A stretch of 64,000 nucleotides of DNA from B46-G9 sp964548365 (GTDB lineage Bacteria > Desulfobacterota > DSM-4660 > Desulfatiglandales > Desulfatiglandaceae): assembly GCA_964548365.1 (NCBI GenBank), contig CAZJRD010000007.1, forward strand, positions 1 to 64,000, given 5' to 3'. The translations under genes and the position numbers were made by a program. Position 1 is the first letter of the stretch. Every line of letters begins with the position of its first letter. This document shows, one piece after another, positions 42,904-51,079 of this stretch. The notes beneath the pieces were generated by a model. It was not told the origin of the DNA. It was given only the letters and a program-made list of their open reading frames with translations, and made no database searches.

Positions 42904-43001
42904 GCTTGATCCTTTCCTCTCTTGATGGGCCTTCTTTTGCCACATCAGCAATTTCGGACCCAGGCGAATTGTACCTTCATTTTCAACCAGGCGGAAGGAA
43001 T

Positions 43002-43847
43002 ATGATCAAGACACTCATTCACATAAATGCAGATCTCGCATCAAGCATCGCCCTCCGGTTCACCTGTCAACTACCGAAATTGACAGATGTGCTTTTGCAG
43101 ACCATGCATGTGGTGGAACCTGCGCAGGAAGGGCACAGCCCCGGCACGGGATGGGTACGCCGAACATGGGAAAAGGGCCTGCTGGAAACGGCCCAGGTAG
43201 AAATCTCCCGTCTCATCAATGCTGAAAGAGCCACATGTCCCACGCTGAGTCCTCCCAAGATGTCGATAGGTGTCCGTGAGGATGAGCTTCTCCGTGAACT
43301 GGAAGAGGGGTCTTATGACCTCTTTGTTGAAGGGCTCCTGCATTCCTACGATTCGTCCTATTTCTCCAGGAAACTTCGATCCAGGCTTTACAGGGAAGCG
43401 CCCACTTCGATCCTTCTGGTGAAAAACCTCGCTGCTTTAAGGAAAATTGTGCTTATCCTGGAAAATGGAACGGAACTCCAGCCTTTGATTGCGACGTTTC
43501 TGACATTTTTCAAGGAAACGGAAATAGAAGTTGACCTCCTCCGCTATAGATTTCAAAGTGCCGGCAGGGTGAACTTGAGAGACAAAAGGGAAGCCGCAAT
43601 CTCATCAAGCTCATCAAACCGAAGGGAACCGGACGAAATTCTAAGGTCAGCTGAAAGGATGCTTGCTGCAGAAGGATGGAATGCAAAAGAAAGCCTGGTG
43701 GTTCAAGACACGCCTGTGAAAACAGCTGAATACCTGCAAGACTATTCCCTTGTGGTATCGTTCCTCCCGCGCCAAAAGGCCTTGAAGGACCCCCTGGTGG
43801 ATCTGTTGGCCCGTGTTCCATCTGCTATTCTCTTTTGCCGAGGATAA
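43002..43847 (+). CDS. tandem USP-like protein of the GTGWV/TWEKGLL type, second copy
   Basis: The product is about 281 residues from ATG 43002 (GGCGGAAGGAAT before it); the longer upstream frame is unsupported. It is a paralogue of 34912-35748 with PGTGWVRRTWEKGLL, CPTLSPPKMSIGVREDELL and similar second-domain strands (LRKIVLILENGTELQPLIAT). The ATP-binding motif is missing in both halves. It follows a receiver gene just as its paralogue does, which indicates duplication of a receiver/USP-like unit. Confidence 0.75.
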   Translation: MIKTLIHINADLASSIALRFTCQLPKLTDVLLQTMHVVEPAQEGHSPGTGWVRRTWEKGLLETAQVEISRLINAERATCPTLSPPKMSIGVREDELLRELEEGSYDLFVEGLLHSYDSSYFSRKLRSRLYREAPTSILLVKNLAALRKIVLILENGTELQPLIATFLTFFKETEIEVDLLRYRFQSAGRVNLRDKREAAISSSSSNRREPDEILRSAERMLAAEGWNAKESLVVQDTPVKTAEYLQDYSLVVSFLPRQKALKDPLVDLLARVPSAILFCRG

Positions 43848-43946
43848 AAACATATTATTTCAATCAGTTGTGACACTCTTCTCCCGAATTCCTGACATCG
43901 ACTACGGTGATGATAAGGACACCAGTTCATGCAGGAGGGTTATCCA

Positions 43947-44705
43947 ATGAACATTATTTTTCACGAGGCCTTTTATGGTGTTTATGCTGGTGATCCGGCG
44001 GCCGCGCCCGGCCGCATGGAGTCCATCATCCAGGAGCTGAAAAAATACCCCCATTACACATTCATCACCCCTGAACCGGCTGGCCATGAGGACCTTCAAA
44101 GGGCCCATTCCGACGCGCATATTGAGACCATAAAGGGATCTCCTACTCTCTACGATATGGCCACCCTGGCGGCCGGGGGGGCCATAAAGGCAGCTGAGAT
44201 TGCCTTTACGGGGGAGCCTTCTTTCGGCTGTATTCGACCTCCCGGACATCACGCCTCCGCAACCAGCTGCTGGGGCTTCTGTTTCTTCAACAACATGGCC
44301 GTTTCTCTCTTAAAACTCATGGAGAATGGAAAAATCAAGACGGCCTTTATCCTGGATTTCGACCTGCACCGGGGGGACGGCAACATCAATATCCTTGGAG
44401 ATTATGAGGGTATCAGAATCCTCAATCCATCAAGCGGAAACGAGAAAGACTACCTTTTCGAGATTGGATCAGTCCTGGAAGAAGCATGCGATTTTGATAT
44501 CATTGCCGCTTCCGCAGGATTTGATGAATATGTGGACGACTGGGGCGGGAAACTCATGACGGGTGCGTACCGGGAAATTGGTGCGATGATGAAGGCGTTT
44601 TCAGAAAAGCACTGTCAGGGAAGGAGATATGCGCTCCTTGAAGGAGGCTACAACTACAACGACCTGGGCATGAACATCCACGCCTTTTGTGAAGGCTTCC
44701 GGTGA
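43947..44705 (+). CDS. histone-deacetylase-family (AcuC-like) deacetylase
   Basis: The 252-residue protein from ATG 43947 (AGGAGGGTTATCCA) has HDAC motifs: ARPGRMESI-like entry (APGRMESIIQEL), RPPGHHAS, the Zn ligands in FDLHRGDGN, and AGFDEYVDDWGG. Lengths above 300 are usual, so this is a compact form. Members remove acetyl groups from protein lysines or from small molecules such as polyamines. Together with the GNAT gene (3.4 kb) and AcuB-like genes it completes an Acu-type set. It is the last gene of the rightward run. Confidence 0.85.
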   Translation: MNIIFHEAFYGVYAGDPAAAPGRMESIIQELKKYPHYTFITPEPAGHEDLQRAHSDAHIETIKGSPTLYDMATLAAGGAIKAAEIAFTGEPSFGCIRPPGHHASATSCWGFCFFNNMAVSLLKLMENGKIKTAFILDFDLHRGDGNINILGDYEGIRILNPSSGNEKDYLFEIGSVLEEACDFDIIAASAGFDEYVDDWGGKLMTGAYREIGAMMKAFSEKHCQGRRYALLEGGYNYNDLGMNIHAFCEGFR

Positions 44706-44767
44706 TGAGATCTTGTGCTGAAACGTACAGCTGACAGGTTTGCTCTGTTTCCATCACAGAATCCAGG

Positions 44768-46096
44768 CTAGAAATAGGCCTTGAATTCTGCAAAAAAGTA
44801 ATTGGGGTAGGACCCGAATTCGCTCTGAAAAACGATACCATTTACTGGATCCAGGGTGGGGCGATCGCCCCGGTTAATGCTCGCCCCCAGGAGAAATTCG
44901 GAGTTGTCGCCCGTGGACCATCTCAGGGTGGGCTGCATCTGTGTTGACCCGTCGGTCTGGGACTGAAGCACTGCCAGTTGTCCCACAATCAGCGGGGTGA
45001 ACTCATAGGAAACCGTAATCCCCGCAAGAATCCGCCCGGCGTGGAGAATGACCCCGCGCCCAACCCGCTCCACGCCCAGAGTAATATTGTTTGATTCTCC
45101 GCCGCCATTAAAGAGGCACCCTACTTGAATGTCCAGGGAATTGGGCCAGTGGCGACCGACGCCCATAACCGCGGTCAGGTTGTCTTCCAGGAGCGGGGCA
45201 CGGTTGGGCGAAGACAGCAGGGGCCCGTCATCCGCCCAGAACCGGGCGGCCTCGAACCGGACCTGGAAGGACTTCATCTCGCCCACCAGCCCTCCCCCAA
45301 CATGCCATCCACCGTAAACTTTGCCGCCCTGGAGGGCCAGGTCCCAGCCTGACACGTGTGTGAATCCCCTCAACAGAAGGGAGGAACCGAACCAGGATGC
45401 ATCCAGGGTGCGACCTTCCGCGTACTGATTATTGATGTCCAGTTCCCGACCCAGGACATAGATCACGTTGAGGCCCGAGAAAAGCCCTAGGGGAATATCC
45501 AGGCGAACCGCGTCTACTCCAGCCTTGTAATCCCGGTCAAACTGCGCTGGATCAAAAGGGAGATACAGGTCCAGCGGGTTCCAGAAATAGGCCTTGCCGA
45601 AGGTGATCGCTTGACGGCCGATAATGAGATCCGCCCGGGGAAAGCTCACCTTGACGTTAAACCGATCCAGCCAGACACTTCCGGATCTGTTTTCTTCATT
45701 GTCAATAAAGTCCCAGGACGTGTCAACGGCTCGATACCTGGTCTTTACCCCGTTGCTGCCGAACCCTGAACCGCCTCCCGCACCCTGTGCACCAGCATAC
45801 GTGAAGGCGGTCACCAGGTGGGCCTCATAGGACACCCGCTGAGCCGGGTGTCCGGCTGCGGTGAGCCTCAGGATGGATTGTATATATTCTTCAGTATCTT
45901 TTTCAAACAATGCCGGTGTGTCGTAGTTGTGGCTTAAACCACCTATGATCCGAAAGCTGCCGTCCAGGCCGAACATGCCATCAGTGTCCCCTACCAGCGC
46001 CTGTGCACTCTCCAACCCCCATAAGACAAACAACCATAGAAGAATCAATGGAATGGCGTAAGGGTGAACAAGTCTATGGCGGGGTCTTAGTCCCAT
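44768..46096 (-). CDS. outer-membrane beta-barrel protein
   Basis: The product is about 442 residues from ATG 46096, preceded by GGAG. A signal peptide (about 1-32) contains HPYAIPLILLWLFVLWGLES and is cleaved after SAQA. The rest alternates amphipathic strands with Gly and aromatic residues and ends in Phe (FFAEFKAYF), the usual outer-membrane insertion signal. No specific porin family is recognised. As the last gene of the ABC/LolA-like operon it may be the outer-membrane exit or a substrate of that export machine. Confidence 0.75.
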   Translation of the reverse strand: MGLRPRHRLVHPYAIPLILLWLFVLWGLESAQALVGDTDGMFGLDGSFRIIGGLSHNYDTPALFEKDTEEYIQSILRLTAAGHPAQRVSYEAHLVTAFTYAGAQGAGGGSGFGSNGVKTRYRAVDTSWDFIDNEENRSGSVWLDRFNVKVSFPRADLIIGRQAITFGKAYFWNPLDLYLPFDPAQFDRDYKAGVDAVRLDIPLGLFSGLNVIYVLGRELDINNQYAEGRTLDASWFGSSLLLRGFTHVSGWDLALQGGKVYGGWHVGGGLVGEMKSFQVRFEAARFWADDGPLLSSPNRAPLLEDNLTAVMGVGRHWPNSLDIQVGCLFNGGGESNNITLGVERVGRGVILHAGRILAGITVSYEFTPLIVGQLAVLQSQTDGSTQMQPTLRWSTGDNSEFLLGASINRGDRPTLDPVNGIVFQSEFGSYPNYFFAEFKAYF

Positions 46097-46139
46097 GATT
46101 CCAAGCTCCCGGGCTTTTGGGTTCCGTTCCCTGAAAAAA

Positions 46140-46247
46140 TCAAACAAACAACCACAGTGCCACAACCCCTTGAGCCAGGGAGGTGATCAGCGTCCCCATG
46201 AGGATTGCGATGAAGACACCGGTTCTGAACTCCCTTTTTCTTTTCAG
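46140..46247 (-). CDS. candidate small single-span membrane peptide (non-ATG start)
   Basis: Between the ABC ATPase and the barrel gene a frame reads KRKREFRTG followed by the hydrophobic run VFIAILMGTLITSLAQGVVA and a short LWLFV end. This is a basic N terminus plus one membrane helix. It overlaps the ATPase stop codon by 4 bp. The only near-end start is CTG at 46247; the single internal ATG (46199) would cut the helix. It may be a real small subunit, a remnant of a larger gene, or chance. Confidence 0.3.
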   Translation of the reverse strand: MKRKREFRTGVFIAILMGTLITSLAQGVVALWLFV

Positions 46248-46951
46248 GCAACGCCGGCCACTTCTCCCCTGTGGTCCTCATGGATAATTTGTCCATCTTG
46301 AAGGATGATGAGACGCCTCGCCTGTTTCATAACCGCCTGATCATGGGTCGAGAAAAGGAAAGTGATTCCCTTTTCTTCGTTGAGCCGTCGCATGAGTTCC
46401 AAAAGACTTCTGGCTGTCTTGGAATCCACGTTGGCCGTGGGCTCATCCGCCAGGACCAGCGCGGGTTCCGACGCAATGGCCCTGGCAATGGCGACTCGCT
46501 GTTGCTGCCCCCCCGAAAGTTCTCGGGGAAAGCGGTTTTCCATGCCTTCCAGCCCTACCTCGTTCAAGATAGCGCGGATCCGCTCCTCTCGTTCCCGGGG
46601 AGGGACACCCTGGAGCATGAGGACGTATTCGGCGTTTTCCAGGGCCGTAAGCACAGGGATGAGGTTGTAGGCCTGAAAGATGAACCCGATACAATCCCGG
46701 CGCATCCGGCTCAGATCGGTACCGCTCATCTTCGCGAGGTCCTGCCCCTGTACACGGGCTGTCCCCGCAGTGGGCCGGTCCAGGCCGCCGATAATATTCA
46801 GGAGCGTGCTCTTTCCCGACCCGGAAGGCCCGGCCATGGCTGCAAACTCCCCGGCTGTGAGAGTCAGATTGACGCCACGCAGGGCACGGGTGACAACACC
46901 GTCCTGACCGTAGTCTTTCGTGAGGCCCTCGGTTTCTATGATTTCATTCAT
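46244..46951 (-). CDS. ABC transporter ATP-binding protein (LolD/MacB type)
   Basis: The 235-residue ATPase from ATG 46951 (AAGGAGAAGAGC before it) has Walker A GPSGSGKST, Q-loop FIFQAYNLIP, signature LSGGQQQRVAIARA and Walker B VLADEPTANVDSKT. The sequence is of the lipoprotein/peptide-exporter class. It works with the two FtsX-type permeases encoded upstream in the same operon. Confidence 0.92.
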   Translation of the reverse strand: MNEIIETEGLTKDYGQDGVVTRALRGVNLTLTAGEFAAMAGPSGSGKSTLLNIIGGLDRPTAGTARVQGQDLAKMSGTDLSRMRRDCIGFIFQAYNLIPVLTALENAEYVLMLQGVPPREREERIRAILNEVGLEGMENRFPRELSGGQQQRVAIARAIASEPALVLADEPTANVDSKTARSLLELMRRLNEEKGITFLFSTHDQAVMKQARRLIILQDGQIIHEDHRGEVAGVA

Positions 46952-46997
46952 GCTCTTCTCCTTGATCAATTCTCCCCATCGACAAATCCGTCATTTG

Positions 46998-48224
46998 TCA
47001 CCGCAAGGTGTCGACAATGCTGATCCGGGTGGCTCTCCGCACAGGAATCAGGCCCAGCAAAAGGGTCGCGGTAAGTACGGTGACGGCAGAGCCGAAAAAG
47101 ATGCCAAACGAGAGTTTGGTATACATCCTGCTGGAAAGGGCAAATCCTGAGATGTTCACGCTCTCTCCCATGATAGCGCTCAGGTTGATGCCGTAGACGT
47201 GGCCGTAAACCACGGCCAGCCCACCAAAAAAAAGACCCGCGACACAACCGATCACACCCAGAAACACGGTCTCCGCAAAAACCTGCAACCTGAGCCGCCT
47301 GGCGGTGGTACCCACGGCCAGGAGCATGGCAAATTCACGCTGTCTTTCCAGGACCGACATGGAAAGGGTATTAAAGATGGTAAAGAGAATCAGGAAGATC
47401 AAAATGGCCTGAAAGATCAGGTTCGATCCCTTGTCCATCTTGATGTAGGTGGCAACATCCGGCATTACCTCCTGCCAGGAAAGAACCGATATGGGCCGGT
47501 CATCCAGCCGGTCCTTGATCCGCTTCATGATGCGCTTTTGGGCGCCTGGGTCCTTGAGGATCACCCCCATCTGAGTGGCGCCTTCCCGCGGCAGGTGAAA
47601 GAGTCGCCTGGCAAAGTCAATGGGCATCTGGATGAAGTAGGCGTCAATTTCCTCTGACCCGGTCCGGAAGATTCCTTTCACCCTGCAGAGTTCTTCCACC
47701 AGGGTCCCAGTTACATCGTTTGTGGCAATAACGAGCTTTTTTCCCACTGCCAGTTTCAAACGCTCGGCCATTTCACTGCCTACCACCACCTGAGACTTGT
47801 CCGATGCCTCAAGGTATTTTCCTGTAATAAGATTCCTGGCCACCGGGGAACTGGCTTTTTCAACAGACGGTTCGACCCCCATGATGGCCGCTGCCATATT
47901 GCCGGCACCCGACTTGACAATGCCCTGTCCCAGGATCACCAGTTTTGTCTCTTCCACATCCGGCCACTTTTCCACCTCGGACCTCAATTGAGGAGGTACG
48001 GTTATCCACAGGTCCACCGAGGGGGCTTGCCGGTACTCGGGATGCTCCAGGGTAATGTGGCCGGACTGGATGCGCACCATCTGTTCGATCATCTGTTCAT
48101 ACGCTCCTTCGGCCAGAGCAATGAAAAAGATTGCAAAGGTCAAACCGAGGGCTATGGAGCAGACCGTGATCACGGTCCTTCTCTTGTTTCGCCATAAACT
48201 GCGCCATGCCAATCGTAGGATCAT
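46998..48224 (-). CDS. FtsX/LolE-type ABC permease
   Basis: The 408-residue inner-membrane permease has one N-terminal membrane segment (VITVCSIALGLTFAIFFIAL), a large periplasmic domain (about 45-270) and three C-terminal segments. It starts LRLAWRSLWRNKRRTVITV, the usual FtsX-like beginning. It is paired with the neighbouring permease of equal length at 48249 and with the ATPase downstream. A heterodimeric LolCDE-like complex moving lipoproteins or lipids is likely. Confidence 0.9.
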   Translation of the reverse strand: MILRLAWRSLWRNKRRTVITVCSIALGLTFAIFFIALAEGAYEQMIEQMVRIQSGHITLEHPEYRQAPSVDLWITVPPQLRSEVEKWPDVEETKLVILGQGIVKSGAGNMAAAIMGVEPSVEKASSPVARNLITGKYLEASDKSQVVVGSEMAERLKLAVGKKLVIATNDVTGTLVEELCRVKGIFRTGSEEIDAYFIQMPIDFARRLFHLPREGATQMGVILKDPGAQKRIMKRIKDRLDDRPISVLSWQEVMPDVATYIKMDKGSNLIFQAILIFLILFTIFNTLSMSVLERQREFAMLLAVGTTARRLRLQVFAETVFLGVIGCVAGLFFGGLAVVYGHVYGINLSAIMGESVNISGFALSSRMYTKLSFGIFFGSAVTVLTATLLLGLIPVRRATRISIVDTLR

Positions 48225-48248
48225 TCCTTCATCTCCAATGTCTTCCGT

Positions 48249-49475
48249 TCACACCCTTGTCATCGCTTTGACCGGATCCAGCCGGGCTGCTATGGCTGCA
48301 GGGTAGAGTGAAGCGATCAAAGAGATAAACCACATCATGAGTATTGGGGAAAGGATGGTCTTCACGCTGACGGTGGCTCGCCAGACCGGGTCGAAGGCAA
48401 TGCCTGACACGCTGACAGCGGCATCTCCCGGGACGAATATGCTGGTGTCCAGGCCCTTGTGCATGAAGAAAAGTGAGAGACCGACACCGATAATTCCACC
48501 GATGATAGTCGATACCAGGCAGAGGACAAAGGATTCGGCGGCCACGTCGCCAAGGATACGCCACGGTGAAGTCCCGAGTGCCTTCAGGATCCCAAACTCC
48601 CTGATCCGTTCAAATGTCGACATGAGCATGGTGTTCATAACGCCCAGGGCCGCCGCCAGGAAGAAGATCATGCCGAAAAGCCACATTCCGGCATCGAAAA
48701 AGTTGACCATGTCCGACAGGGATGGCATAAGCTGACGCCATGATTTGACATCGGTGCCCGGTGCAGCCGCCGTGGCAATCTGTTCCAACGCAGCCAGTGG
48801 AACCGCGCCCCTGGTGTTGAGGGCAATCTCGTGGATCCGGCCACCGGAAACAAAGAGTTCCTGGAAGTCCTGCCGGTGCATGATAGCCGCGTTCCTATCA
48901 ATTCGGTCTCCCGCAGCCTTCAGGATACCCCTCACAGTGAACAGGTCGTTGCCCAGTGATCCGTCCGCTGCCTGGACCACCAGCACCACCTCCGAGCCGA
49001 TTCTGGCATTCAAAGATCTGGCCAGTTTTCTGCCGACGACGATCTCCTTTTTCGGTATGGAACTGAGATACCGACCAGTTTCGACGTGGTCGGCCAGATC
49101 AAAATACTTTTTTTCCATGTCCGGATCCACACCCCAGAAAAGCGCTCCCGCGGACTTATTTCCGCTGGCTATCAGACCATAACCGTAGCTTCTGGCCGAA
49201 CCGTGGATACCCCGGCTCCCCAATCGTTCCATAATCCCGGTCGGATCTTTCACCACCTTGTACATGGAATGATCAACCAGATATCCGGGGGCATGGATCT
49301 GCACCTCCCCTGTTACCATGTTGGTGACGTTTGAAACCAGGTGTTTCACCATACCGTCCATCAGGCCGTATGAAGCGATGAGTATGGCAACATTGAGACT
49401 GATGGCCGCAACGGTGATCATGGTCCGGCGTGGGTTTCGCCAGATATTGCGCCAGGCATAACGTAAGGCTTTCAT
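48249..49475 (-). CDS. FtsX/LolC-type ABC permease
   Basis: The 408-residue permease has the MacB/FtsX layout: N-terminal segment (MITVAAISLNVAILIASYGL), periplasmic domain, and three C-terminal segments. It starts LRYAWRNIWRNPRRTMITV. It lies 7 bp after the LolA-like gene and 24 bp before the other permease. Confidence 0.9.
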   Translation of the reverse strand: MKALRYAWRNIWRNPRRTMITVAAISLNVAILIASYGLMDGMVKHLVSNVTNMVTGEVQIHAPGYLVDHSMYKVVKDPTGIMERLGSRGIHGSARSYGYGLIASGNKSAGALFWGVDPDMEKKYFDLADHVETGRYLSSIPKKEIVVGRKLARSLNARIGSEVVLVVQAADGSLGNDLFTVRGILKAAGDRIDRNAAIMHRQDFQELFVSGGRIHEIALNTRGAVPLAALEQIATAAAPGTDVKSWRQLMPSLSDMVNFFDAGMWLFGMIFFLAAALGVMNTMLMSTFERIREFGILKALGTSPWRILGDVAAESFVLCLVSTIIGGIIGVGLSLFFMHKGLDTSIFVPGDAAVSVSGIAFDPVWRATVSVKTILSPILMMWFISLIASLYPAAIAARLDPVKAMTRV

Positions 49476-49482
49476 GATCGTC

Positions 49483-50262
49483 TTATCTTCTCAGTGAGCG
49501 AATGGAGAATACTTCAGCCGGCAAATCAAGATCAAAGGTCATTTGCTCATACGTGATTTCGGTCATCTCCTCGGGTTTATCTGCAGGCACGATGCGCATG
49601 ACCCTGGGCAGGATCCGGTTCCCCAGTGGTCCAATGTGGGAAAAGTACATGGTCCTCGCCAGACTCATGTCTTCATCGTAGTACAGGATCTTGAGTGGAA
49701 GGTAATCAACAGGCCTGACCGCCACCATGACCTTGCCCCACACCACCGGTGCATCGGGCTTGGGGAGGCAGGTGACTTCCAGGATTTCCCGCCCATCCCG
49801 CTTGCCGCGGAAGGTCAGCTCGAAGGTATAATCTTCCGCCATTCGGCTTTCCTTCACCAGATCATCATTGGTGAAGTGAGATCCCATCCACGAAGCGCTC
49901 ATCATTGAGGACGGGAGTTTGATAACCCGGTTCACCTTGGGCAGGTAGTTCCAGATGTCGTTGCCAACGCGCAGCGTGGCGGTTCCCTCCTCTTTCTTGG
50001 GCCTCAAAATCCGCATCAGCGATTTATCCTTGCCCTCACTCCACCATTCCACCTTGAGGGTCCTTGTCCAGTGGGCGGTGACGATCTTCATGGTCATGAT
50101 GCCTTTGCTCGATTTTCCTCGAAAAAGGTCGTCAACCCTGTCCAGGATTCCCTTGGCGTTCAGGGTTTGCATTGCTGAACAAGGCGAGGCAGGTACAATG
50201 AAAACCAAAAGGAGTAATAGGACACTCATTCGCTTGACCAGTGATGACATGTTCTTTTCCAT
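49483..50262 (-). CDS. periplasmic LolA-like outer-membrane lipoprotein-sorting protein
   Basis: The product is about 259 residues from ATG 50262 (AGGGGAATACCC). It has a signal peptide with RMSVLLLLLVFIVPASPCSA, then the LolA-like fold seen beside FtsX-type exporters (LMRILRPKKEEGTATLRVGN, IWNYLPKVNRVIKLPSSMM, SWMGSHFTNDDLVKES). It probably carries a lipid or lipoprotein from the permease complex across the periplasm, perhaps to the barrel encoded at the operon end. Confidence 0.87.
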   Translation of the reverse strand: MEKNMSSLVKRMSVLLLLLVFIVPASPCSAMQTLNAKGILDRVDDLFRGKSSKGIMTMKIVTAHWTRTLKVEWWSEGKDKSLMRILRPKKEEGTATLRVGNDIWNYLPKVNRVIKLPSSMMSASWMGSHFTNDDLVKESRMAEDYTFELTFRGKRDGREILEVTCLPKPDAPVVWGKVMVAVRPVDYLPLKILYYDEDMSLARTMYFSHIGPLGNRILPRVMRIVPADKPEEMTEITYEQMTFDLDLPAEVFSIRSLRR

Positions 50263-50294
50263 GGGTATTCCCCTAAACGAATCGATTTGTAATT

Positions 50295-50918
50295 TCATGA
50301 AACATTTCCTGACAATCCGCGAAGCAGGACCGGAAAGAACCCTTTGAATGTTCGCTCTGGGTCAAAATCCGGATCAAACCACGCCTGAAGGAGCAGCGCG
50401 TCCCAGGCCCCTACCAGAACCGATGCCACGGCCTCCGTGTTGATATCGGGCTGGAATTCTCCCCGTTCAATCCCTTCCCCAATCAATTGCGAAACCAACC
50501 CGCGAAACGCACTGTACACTGTGTGAAAGTGATCCTTCAACCGTTCACGGAGCTTTGGAGATCCTGAAGCCGATGCGGCCCAGAACTCCATAACAAGAGA
50601 AAAAAACATCTTCATCTCCGCCCAATCCTCGAACAGTGATTCTCCTAAAGCGATCAACCGCTCTTTGGCTGATCCTGTTAAGGCACCGAGGCTTACCCGG
50701 GCACGCTGGGTCATCACATTCGAAAGCCACTCGAATACACCGAAAAAAAGGGCCTCTTTGCTGTCAAAGTACTCGTACAGGGTCCCCTTTCCGATGTTTG
50801 CTGCAGCAGCGATATCGGCCATGACTGTCCCGTTAAATCCTCGCTTGCCGAAAACATCGGCGGCAGCTGCCAGGATACGCTCCCTTTTTTCCTTTTTTTG
50901 TTCTTCACGGCTTCCCAC
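50295..50918 (-). CDS. TetR-family transcriptional regulator
   Basis: The 207-residue regulator has a GTG start at 50918 (AGGGAGA about 8 nt before it). The N-terminal helix-turn-helix is ERILAAAADVFGKRGFNGTV to IGKGTLYEYFDSKEALFFG, and the rest is a ligand-binding helical domain. It is the first gene of the export operon, 32 bp before the LolA-like gene. It probably represses its own operon, and perhaps the divergent cyclase gene, through the palindromes at 50939-50952 and 51003-51016. Confidence 0.92.
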   Translation of the reverse strand: MGSREEQKKEKRERILAAAADVFGKRGFNGTVMADIAAAANIGKGTLYEYFDSKEALFFGVFEWLSNVMTQRARVSLGALTGSAKERLIALGESLFEDWAEMKMFFSLVMEFWAASASGSPKLRERLKDHFHTVYSAFRGLVSQLIGEGIERGEFQPDINTEAVASVLVGAWDALLLQAWFDPDFDPERTFKGFFPVLLRGLSGNVS

Positions 50919-50938
50919 TCTTTTACATCTCCCTATCG

Positions 50939-50952
50939 TCCGACCGGTCAGT
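50939..50952. promoter_or_regulatory. second, imperfect TetR-type operator
   Basis: TCCGACCGGTCAGT matches the perfect palindrome at 51003-51016 at 10 of 14 positions, including the CCGAC/GTC half-sites. It lies only 21 bp upstream of the TetR start codon, so binding would block the transcript start region. Confidence 0.5.
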
Positions 50953-51002
50953 CACATAATCCATTAACACCTAACTAGCAAATATATAAAAGCTTAACAT
51001 TG

Positions 51003-51016
51003 ACCGACTAGTCGGT
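51003..51016. promoter_or_regulatory. TetR-type operator palindrome
   Basis: ACCGACTAGTCGGT is a perfect 14-bp palindrome between the divergent TetR and cyclase-FHA genes. It overlaps a possible rightward -35 element (TTGACC, 51000-51005) with TATATC 16 bp downstream. The CCGAC-N2-GTCGG form is typical of TetR-family sites. Confidence 0.75.
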
Positions 51017-51079
51017 ATTGGTATATCAATAAAGCCTCTTTTCCGATTTGTCAAGAGAAAAATTTCATTCTCAAGATCT

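Noticed and set aside
46087..46296. 69-codon frame on the - strand across the ATPase/barrel junction
   Set aside because: No ribosome site, overlaps both neighbours, and the sequence is not membrane-like or conserved-looking; a different frame there is reported as a candidate instead.
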